Position numbers and translations under genes: made by a program
Origin: Rhinopithecus roxellana
Lineage: Eukaryota; Chordata; Mammalia; Primates; Cercopithecidae
Direction of reading: 5' to 3'
DNA length: 64,000 nt
Assembly: GCF_007565055.1 (NCBI RefSeq)
Contig: NC_044568.1
Span: 18,406,488 to 18,470,487, forward strand
Notes under the pieces: generated by a model
Told to the model about the DNA's origin: nothing
The model's input: the letters and a program-made list of their open reading frames with translations, nothing else
The model's database searches: none
Part shown: one piece after another, positions 44,501-55,100 of the stretch
Layout of the letters: every line of letters begins with the position of its first letter
Numbering within the stretch: position 1 is the stretch's first letter

Positions 44501-46077
44501 GGCACGATCTTGACTGACTGCAATCTCTACCTCCAGGGTTTAAGCGATTGTCCTGCCTCAGCCTCCTGAGTATCTGGGATTACAGGCACCCACCACCATG
44601 CCCAGTTAATTTTTGTATTTTTAGTAGAGACGGGGTTTCACCGTGTTGGCCTCCCAAAGTGCTGGGATTACAGCCCTGAGTCACCATGCCTGGCCTCCCA
44701 GAGTGCTGGGATCACAGGCGGGAGCCACCATGCCTGGCCCCAAAATAATGTTTATCCCAGTGGCCACCACTGTTCTCGGGAGTGGGATTAGTCAGGGAAG
44801 AAACCACTGATGCCCCTGGGATTCTGAGGTCTGAGAGAAGGGGCAGTGAGTGCTGGGCGCGGTGGTTCACACCTGGAATCCCAGCACTTTGGGAGGCCGA
44901 GGCAGGAGGATTGCTTGAAGCCAATAGTTCGAGACCAGGCTGGGCATCAAAGTGAGGCCTTATCTCTACAAAAATTTTAAAAAGGCCGGGCGTGGTGGCT
45001 CAAGCCTGTAATCCCAGCACTTTGGGAGGCCGAGACGGGCGGATCACGAGGTCAGGAGATCGAGACCATCCTGGCTAACACGGTGAAACCCCGTCTCTAC
45101 TAAAAATCCAAAAAACTAGCCGGGCGAGGTGGCGGGCGCCTGTAGTCCCAGCTACTCAGGAGGCTGAGGCAGGAGAATGGCGTAAACCTGGGAGGCGGAG
45201 CTTGCAGTGAGCTGAGATCCAGCCACTGCACTCCAGCCCGGGCGACAGAGCAAGACTCCGTCTCAAAAAAAAAAAAAAAAAAAAAATTAAAAAAAAAAAC
45301 GGTAAAATAGCCAGCAGTGTTGCTGCATGCCTGTGGTCCCAGCTATACTTGGAAGGCTGAGGTGCCAGGATCCCCCTGGAGATCGACGCTGCCGTAAGTT
45401 GTGATTGCGCCGCTGTGCTCAGCCTAGGTGACAGAGGAAGCCCCTCTCTCAAAAAAAAAAAAAAAAAAAGAAGAAGAAGAAGAGGCCGGGCGCGGTGGCT
45501 GACGCCTGTAATCCCAGCACTTTGGGAGGCAGAGGCGGGCGGATCACGAGGTCAGGAGATCGAGACCCTCCTGGCTAACACGGTGAAACCCCGTCTCTAC
45601 TAAAGATACAAAAAATTAGCCAGGTGTGGTGGTGGGCACCTGTGGTCCCAGCTACTCGGGAGGCTGAGGCAGGAGAATGGCGTGAGCCCGGTTGGCAGAG
45701 TTTGCAGTGAGCTGAGATTGCGCCACTACACTCCAGCCTGGGTGACAGAGCGAGACTCCGTCTCAAAAAAAAAAAAAAGAAAGAAAAAGAAAAAGAAAAG
45801 AGGATCGGGCGCGGTGGCTCATGCCCGTAATCCCAGCAGTTTGGGAGGCTGAGGCAGGCAGATCTCAAGGTCAATAGATCAAGACCATCTTGGCTAACAT
45901 GGTGAAACCCTGTCTCTACTAAAAAATACAAAAGTTAGCTGGGCATTCTGGCATGCACCTGTAGTCCCACCTACTCAGGAGGCTGAGACAGGAGAGTCAC
46001 TTGAACCCACGAGGCAGAGGTTGAAGTTAGCTGAGATCTCGCCACTGCACTCCAGCCTGGTGGCAGAGACTCTGTCT

Positions 46078-46118
<41 letters not shown>

Positions 46119-49100
46119 AGAAGAAGAAGAAAAGACAGGGCAGTGGGAGCAAGAGGAGGGAGCCCTGGAGCCCAGAACCCCATCTATACTCCCTGCAGGC
46201 ACCTGCCTAACCCCAGCCTGTCCACCCACAGCCTGCCCTTTCCCAGCCTGCCCAGCCCCAGCCTGCCCACCACAGCCTGCCCTCTCCCAGCCTGCCCAGC
46301 CCCAGCCTGCCCACCCACAGCCTGCCCTCTCCCAGCCTGCCCACCCCCAGCCTGCCCTACCCCAGCCTGCCGTCTCCCAACCTGCCCACCCCCAGTCTGC
46401 CCTCCCCAAAATGTCATTTTGGGCTGGGCGCAGTGTCTCATGCTTATAATCCTGGCACTTTGGGAGGCCGAGGCGGGTGGATCATCTGAGGTCAGGAGTT
46501 CAAGACCAGCCTGGCCAACATGGCAAAACTCTGTCTTTACTAAAAATACAAAAAATTAGTCAGGTGTGGCACGACCTGTAATCCTAACTACTTGGGAGGC
46601 TGAGGCAGGAGAATCACTTGAACCCAGGAAGTGGAGGTTGCAGTGAGCCAAGATCACACCACTGCACTCCAGCCTGGGCAACAGAGCGAGATGCCATCTC
46701 AGAAAGAAAAAAAAAGTCCAGGCATGGTGGTGGCTCAAGCCTGTAATTCCAGCACTTTGGGAGGACAAGGTGGGCAGATCACGAGGTCAGGAGATCAAGA
46801 CCATTCTGGCTAACACGGTGAAACCCCGTCTCTACTAAAAATACAAAAAATTAGCCAAGCATGGTGGTGGGTGCCTGTAGTCCCAGCCACTCGGGAGGCT
46901 GAGGCAGGAGAATGTCATGAACCCAGGAAGTGGAGCTTGCAGTGAGCTGAGATTGCGCCAGTGCACTCCAGCCTGGGCGACAGAGCCAGACTCTGTCTAA
47001 AAAAAAAAAAAGAAAAAGTAATTTTGTACATGATGTGGGGAAAGGATGCTTCCTGCCTTTGCCTTTGCAGGAAGCAAAATTTCCTTTTATTTGCCCCGAA
47101 TCTTCCTTGAGACTTTGAGAACCAGTCCTTCCATCGCTTACATCAAAAGTTATTTGAGAATATTTCTCACATGGAAACTGTAATTGTCCCCATTCTCCAA
47201 AAGGATGAGAGGCCTTTAAAATGTCGTGTGCACAGGGGAATTAAACTTCAGGAGGAGGCTGGGCGCAGTGGCTCACGCCTGTAATCTCAGCACTTTGGGA
47301 GACCGAAGTGTGTCACCTGAGGTCAGGAGTTCGAGACCAGCCTGGCTAACATGATGAAACCTCGTTTCTACTAAAAATACAAAAAATTAGCTGGGCATGG
47401 TGGCGTGCGCCTGTAATCCCAGCTACTCGGGAGGTTGAGGCAGGAGAATCGCTTGAACCCGGGAGGTGGAGGTTGCAGTGAGCTGAGATCATGCCATTGC
47501 ACTCCAGCCTGGGCAATAAGAGTGAAACTCCATCTAAAAATAAAACAAAAACAACAACAAAAAAAAACTTCAGGAGGAACCAAGACCATAGAGAGAAAGG
47601 GAGGGAGATTAGGAACCCTCTGAGAGCCTTACTTTAGTCACACATGAAGCAGCTGTGAGCTTCCTGGCAGCCAAGGCAAGCAGGGAAAATGGCACCTGCT
47701 CTGTCTGCTAAGGGAAGGTGGCTCCGGTTCAGGGACATTCTCAGCCACTGTGACAGAACTGTGCTGTTTCTCTCCTATTTAAGTTGGTGTTTCCAGCTGG
47801 AGACAAAGTCTGAACGTGCTGTCTCTTTCGCATGGCCCTAACGGGAGCCACAGAAATTTGGGGGCCACAGAGCCAACCCTTGCTCTGTGTTTGAACAGCT
47901 AAGAGCATTTGCCCTGGACCTGGGAGGATCCACCCTGGAGGACCCCACGGACCTGGAGATTGTAGTTGTGGATCAGAACGACAACCGGCCAGTCTTCCTG
48001 CAGGAGGCGTTCACCGGCCGCGTGCTGGAGGGCGCAGCCCCAGGTGAGACAGGACGGCAGCCCTGGGCCGGGAGGGGCTGCAGGGAAGGGCTCTGCGAAC
48101 CCAGAAATCCAGGATTTCCCTTAAGCAAGAATTCCAGAGGCCCCTCAGAGAGTCTAAAACTAAGTAAACAGGTCTCCGAGGAAGGTCCGTTTCCACAGGT
48201 CAACTCATGCTACTTCTCATTTCAATATAAATTTCAAACCCAAAAATCTGAGCCTGGGAGTGGAGGTTTTTCAGGGGTCCTGTTCTCCCCCAAAAGCAAA
48301 TGACTTCTCCCTCCTGCTAAGGGAGCCATCTGGAGCCAAGCACACCCCATCCTCACCCTGTACTCACGCAGGGTGCGAAGCACCCACAGGCATCTCTTGG
48401 TTGTGATTCACCCCAAACCCGGGTTGGCCTGCAAGCCCCAGTCACAGGCGCTCGTTCCCACCTCCCTGGGGGCCCGTGGTAAAGACCTGGCGGAAGGGCA
48501 CAGGCCCCCTCGTGTCTGGGGCTACCAGGGACTGTGGCCAGGCCTGGCCCAGGCTCAGGCTTGGAGGCTTATATCCTGCCTCAGTTTCCTTCCTGTGTCT
48601 GTGGCAAGGCCTCCGCGCCTCGTTCTGTCCCAGGTGACAGACAGCACGTCCTGGCTCCAGCTGTCCCGGGAGGGGGGAGGTCACAGCCGGCCAGGAGCTG
48701 CTCCCCAGGGTGGCCCGAAGCCTGTGCTTCCCAGCCCACCTCGGTGGCTCAGTCTACCTGAGCTGCCAGAGGGGTCAGGCCTAAATCTCAGGAGAGGGAA
48801 ATGGGGGGGAGGTGAAGCATAGCCCTACCACATGTGGCTTCCTCTAGCAGCACCATCCCGAGTGCTGCTTCCCACAGCAGGTGGGGCTGGGGCTCTGGCC
48901 TACACAGACGCGGTGTGCGTCCTCTGCTCAACTGTCGTGCATCTTCTGCCCAGCCTGCCTGTGTGTCCTCTGTTTTATCCTGCCCGTGCATCCTCTGTTC
49001 AGCCTGCCCATGAGTCCTCTGTCACCCTGGATGCCAGCAGCTCCTGGAGGCCCCCCGCTAGCTAGCCCAGGCTGACCCAGTGCCCTCAGCCCCTGCACCG

Positions 49101-52100
49101 GGCAGGCACAGGAGCCAGCACCTGACCCAGGAGCATCCTATGTTCCTGTGCTGCCACCCCATAAACAGCACAAGCTGGGCAAAAGGCTTCCACCACATAG
49201 GTGGCCTGGACATGGCGTGGTGGGCTTCAGGGGCAGCGGGAAGCATCTGGACTTGGGGGTTGCCGCGTGTAGGCCGCCTTGGTGATGCGAACAGCAGCAT
49301 GGACTGACTGCCCCATCTGGGGTCAAGCCGTGCTGGAACCAGGGAGCCTGTGCACACGAGGTGCCCCCGCACCCCTCACGATGCCCCCAGCCCATCGGCC
49401 CTGTGGATGTTGACCCTTATGCCTCCCTGTGCTTCCCAGGCACCTATGTGACCAGGGCGGAGGCCACAGATGCCGACGACCCCGAGACGGACAACGCAGC
49501 ACTGCGGTTCTCCATCCTGCAGCAGGGCGGCCCCGAGCTCTTCAGCATCGACGAGCTCACAGGCGAGATCCGCACCGTGCAAGTGGGGCTGGACCGTGAG
49601 GTGAGGTGGCACCCCGGCAGCTCCACCCCTCCCTGCACAGCCAGGGCAGCCCATCTCCTGTGCGACCCTCTGCCCCCAGCCTGCCGACCCCAGACACTTC
49701 TGTCCCTACCGTCGCTGCAGAGCTGGCAGCGGCCCTGGCTCCTGAGGAGATGGCGTGGGGTGAACCCACTGATGCACAGACAGGAACCGCACTGGCCCAG
49801 GCGGGAGGGATCTGGTCCAAGTAGAGCGTGAGGGGCCCGGCACAGGCCAGGGCTCCCCAAGCAGCCCCTTCCCTCTCAGCCTTATGGCAATGGCTCCCCA
49901 CTAGTAAGTAACTAGCTCCTTCTGTCAGAGCCCCCGCTGCCCCTTGCTTTCGGACTTCTGTGCTCCCCAAAGACGCCTCTTGAGTCAGCCCCGCTGGGAA
50001 ACCCTCCTGGTTACACTGTGTTACGTGGTCTTTGTCCATTTCTGTCCCTGCCAGTAACCACGGCTCCCCAGGGCAGGGTCCCAAGCTCACTGGTATGCTA
50101 GGTGCTGAGCACACAGTAGGCGCTCTGTAAACGCTTACCCAGCGCACAGTAGGTGCTCTGTAAACGCTTACCCAGCGCACAGTAGGTGCTCTGTAAATGC
50201 TTATCCAGCACCATAGTCTGGGGCAGCACCACAGCCCCATGCACTTAGGATCGGGGCAGGATTCTCAGGGCCACTTGGGGTCTTCAGCACCCACTGGGCG
50301 CTCCCGTAGGAACCGAGCTGGCCAGGTGGCCTGGCTCCCACCCCTGACCAGTCCCCATGTGGCCCACCTGGGCCCTCATCTTCTGATCCTGTGCCCCACA
50401 TCCCCAGGTGGTCGCGGTGTATAATCTGACCCTGCAGGTGGCAGACATGTCTGGAGATGGCCTCACAGCCACTGCCTCAGCCATCATCACTCTTGATGAC
50501 ATCAATGACAATGCCCCCGAGTTCACCAGGGACGAGGTGCTGCTGCTGTCCCTCCCTCAAAAGTAGCCCCTGCTTAGAGCTGCCTTCCCTTCTTGGGCTC
50601 CTGCAGAAGGCAGGGGGCTTCATGATGGGCCTGGGGGTGGTGCGTGGCAGCATGTGAATGGAGTCAGAGCTGGGAGAGAGGCCCTTGGGGAGAAGCAGCC
50701 CGTAGGGCCCTCTGGGACCATCTAACTTGGGGATCAAGTCTCCCTCCGGCCCTTGCTGTATGGGAAGGGAGCATGAAGCTGAGCCCACAGAGGCGGAACA
50801 TGGGGGCCCCTGGGGGGCAGTGACTTACAAAACAGACAGACCTGAGGACACCCAGTGGGTGGGGAACAGCTTCGACAGGGGCAAGGGAGGGCGTTCCTGC
50901 TGGGAGGCAGGAGGGAGGGTGGGAGGGGTGGGTGAGCTGAGGGCCCTGAGGGCCCCACCCATGCTTTCCCCCCAGCCCTGCTGGTAACTGGGGCTGGGAT
51001 CCCCCCCACCACCAGTTCTTCTTGGAGGCCACAGAGGCCATCAGCGGAGTGGATGTGGGACGCCTGGAGGTGGAGGACAGGGACCTGCCAGGCTCCCCCA
51101 ACTGGGTGGCCAGGTTTACCATCCTGGAAGGCGACCCCGATGGGCAGTTCACCATCCGCACGGACCCCAAGACCAATGAGGGTATTCTGTCCATTGTGAA
51201 GGTGAGCAGCCCCCAGCTGGCACACACAGATGCTCCCACTGGGGTCCAAGCCCCTTCCCGGCAGGGTCACATTCTCTGGGCAGCTGGGACCTTGTGTTCG
51301 TCCTTGGGTGAGAGAGTGGGGTGGGGCAGCCAGGCACGGTGGCTCAGGCCTGTAATCCTAGTACTTTGGGAGGCCGAGGCGGGTGGATCACGAGGTCAGG
51401 AGACCAAGACCATCCTGGCTAACACAGTGAAACCCTGTCTGTACTAAAAATACAAAAATTAGCGGGACGTGGTGGTGGGCACCTGTAGCCCCAGCTACTT
51501 AGGAGGCTGAGGCAGGATAATGGTGTGAACCCAGGAGGTGGAGCTTGCAGAGAGCTGAGATCGTGCCACTGCACTCCAGCCTGGGTGACAGAGCGGGACT
51601 CTGTCTCAAAAAAAAAAAAAAAGAGAGAGTGGGAAGGCATGGAGCCCCCCAGCCTGAGGACTGGGTCCCACACCATGCTACCCATGGGGCTTGAGGGCCA
51701 GAGGCAGGGAACACCCTACACCACTCTGTTCTGTCCAGCCTTCCTCCCTTTCCTATGAAATCCATGTACAAAAACACAGCTGCACACCTGTGTCAGTCTT
51801 GGTTCTACCACAGAAACAGAGGTCATAGGAGACACATGCACAGATATGTATGCACGTGTAGATGTGGATGTATTTAGATACTGACACAGCAAGAGATGGA
51901 CTGCAAGAAACGGGCTCATGAGATGCTGAGGTCTGGCTGGGCAGGTCTAAGGTGCAGACGACAGGCCAGAGCTGACGCAGCAGTTTCCAGGTAGAGAAAA
52001 TGCAGTTTTGCTCTCAAAGCCTTCACCTGAGTGGATAAAGCCAAACCATGTCACCCAGGATGATCTCCTTTATTTATTTATTTTTATTATTATGTTTTTT

Positions 52101-55100
52101 GACTGTCCCGCTCTGTCGCCCAGGCTGGAGTGCAGTGGTGCGATCTCGGCTCACTGCAAGCTCCACCTCCTGGGTTCTCGCCGTTCTCCTGCCTCAGCCT
52201 CCCGAGTAGCTGGGACCACAGGCACCCGCCACAGTGCCCGGCTAATTTTTTGTATTTTTAGTAGAGACGGGGTTTCACCGTGGTCTCGATCTCCTGACCT
52301 TGCGATCCACCCGCCTCGGCCTCCGAAAGTGCTGGGATTACAGGCGTGAGCCACCGCGCCCGGCTTAATCTCCTTTATTTAAAATCAAGTGACTGCAGGG
52401 GCTGGCGACATCCCCCCCAACGACCCTCACTGAAACCCCTGCAGAGCGTGTGCTTGGACCTTGGGCTTCTCCCCAACCACCACCACACACAACCAGCATT
52501 TTATTATTTGTGCCTTCTCGTCCTGCATAATTTGTTTTTTCAAGGTTAAATAGGGGCAGAAGGAAAGTACAGGCGCTCTGGACAGACCCAAGGAGTGGCT
52601 CCCCTGTGGCACCCACCCTCGGGTGCCCACACTTGCATTGGGTGAGTAACAGGCTGTGCTTTCTTCCCTCAGGCCTTGGACTATGAGAGCTGTGAACACT
52701 ACGAGCTCAAAGTGTCGGTGCAGAATGAGGCCCCTTTGCAGGCGGCTGCCCCCAGGGCCGAGCGGGGCCAGGCCAAGGTCCGCGTGCATGTGCAGGACAC
52801 CAACGAGCCCCCCGTGTTCCAGGAGAACCCACTTCGGACCAGCCTAGCAGAGGGGGCACCCCCAGGCACTCTGGTGGCCATCTTCTCTGCCTGGGACCCT
52901 GACACAGAGCAGCTGCAGAGGCTCAGGTGGGGCTCCCGAGGCGCTGGGGGAGGCAGAGGAGGCTAACGGCCCCATTCCTGCTTCGAGTGCCCCTGATCCC
53001 TGGGCTCTAAGGGTCAGAGGGTGTAGGGACCATTTGCTGGTGTGGGTTCCTGAAGGTCTGGAGGGTCTCGAGTCCCAAGCATCCCCGTGTGTGCATGTTG
53101 GGGTGAACTCACCCCCTAGGGCAGGCCTGGCTCCAGCCTGTGCATGCCACAGTCTGTCCCTGCCAGCCGTGTCCATCCCCGGAGGCCCCTGCTCCCAAGA
53201 GACTGGCCGTTCACATCTCATTTCACCCCAAGCCTGGCCCTGTGAACCCCTGTCTGTGTCCGTGGTGCCCAGGAAGGGCGAACACCGACAGGGGCTTAAC
53301 TAGGTTGCCACACACTGTCTCAGGGCCCTGGACAGCTTGCCTGCCCTCCCTGAGCCTCAGTTTCCTCACCTCACAGGAGGTGCCGGTGACTGCAGCTCCC
53401 ATCATATTCACATGGGTTGTGTGTACATGTGTATGTGCATACGTGTGTGCACATGTGTGGTACATATGTGTGGTGTATAGGTGGGGGAGGGTTGTGCAAA
53501 GTGAGAGAGTGTCTTTGGGTATATATGTGCATGTGTGTGCGCTGTGCATATGCATGTATGTGTATGTGGTATATACGTGTGTGCATGCATGTGCATGTAA
53601 GAGTGTGTGTGTACACGTGTAGTGTGTGCATGTGTGCATGCATGTGGTAGGTGTGTGTGTGCCTGTGTGTGTGTGCAGTGCATGTCATGCACCCATACCT
53701 GACCACACCTGTGGGGCCCTGGGATAAACTCAGATCCCACTCTTCCCCTCCCCTGCATCAGCTACTCCAAGGACTACGACCCAGAAGACTGGTTGCAAGT
53801 GGACGCAGCCACTGGCCGGATCCAGACCCAGCGGGTGCTCAGCCCGGCGTCTCCCTTCCTCAAGGGCGGCTGGTACAGAGCCATTGTCCTGGCCCAGGAT
53901 GATGGTGAGGGGCGCGGCTGGCTTGGGGCTCCCTGACCTGGCCTTGTCCCGGCTGAGCACCCCTGCCGGTGTCCAAGGGCTCTGCCCATTGCCGCCCGGG
54001 GGCTCAGAGCTGCACCTCTCTGAGCCGACTGGTGGGGCGGGCTGGGGTGTTGGGGCGGGGTCACCGAGCCACGGCCCCCTCGCCTGCAGCCTCCCAGCCC
54101 CGCACCGCCACCGGCACCCTGTCCATTGAGATCCTGGAGGTGAACGACCACGCACCCGTACTGGCCCTGCCGCCGCCGGGCAGCCTGTGCAGCGAACCGC
54201 ACCAGGGCCCCGGCCTCCTCCTGGGCGCCACGGATGAGGACCTGCCTCCCCATGGGGCCCCCTTCCACTTCCAGCTGAGCCCCAGGCTCCCAGAGCTCGG
54301 CCGGAACTGGAGCCTCAGCCAGGTCAATGGTGCGCTCCCCCCCACCGCCGCGCTCCCCCCACCGCCGCGCTCCCCCCACCGCCGCGCTCCCCGATCCCAC
54401 ACTCCGGCCTGGGACCAGGGGCAGGAGGCCGAGGGGCGTGCAACCCCGTGGTCCTGCAACAGGGTCCCCCCCACCCGCTGCATCCCCGTGCGGGGCCCAG
54501 AGGACAGAGGAGGGTGGGGGAACCCAGGCCCAGCATCTCGGGATTCCCCACCCTGTCTCGGCGCGAGGAGGACAGGCGAGGTAGGGGCGGCCTCGGGAGG
54601 CTCTCGCTCACCACGGGCGCCCTCCGCAGTGAGCCATGCGCGCCTGCGGCCGCGAAACCAGGTCCCCGAAGGCCTGCACCGCCTCAGCCTGCTGCTCCGG
54701 GACTCCGGGCAGCCGCCCCAGCAGCGCGAGCAGCCGCTGAACGTGACCGTGTGCCGCTGCGGCCAGGACGGCGTCTGCCTGCCGGGGGCCGCCGCGCTGC
54801 TGGCGGGCGGCACAGGCCTCAGCCTGGGCGCACTGGTCATCGTGCTGGCCAGCGCCCTCCTGCTGCTAGGTGAGTGGGCGCCCACCTCCACCCGGACCCT
54901 CAGACCCTCGGACCCTCCCCAGGCCGCCCGCTGCTAACTAGCCACGCCGCTTCCTCCCCAGTTCGGGCTCCTCCCTAACCCCGCCCCCTCACCACAATAC
55001 ACGCCCCTTTCTCCCCAGCCCCGCCTCCTCCCCAACACCACCCTCATTACCAGCCACGCCCCTTCCACTCAACCCCGCCCGGTCTTTGCCAGCCACGCCC

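Noticed and set aside
53969..54937. A single 322-residue CDH15 exon spanning 53969-54937
   Set aside because: The open frame runs through introns 9 and 10; clear splice sites and the cadherin homology divide it into exons 10 and 11.
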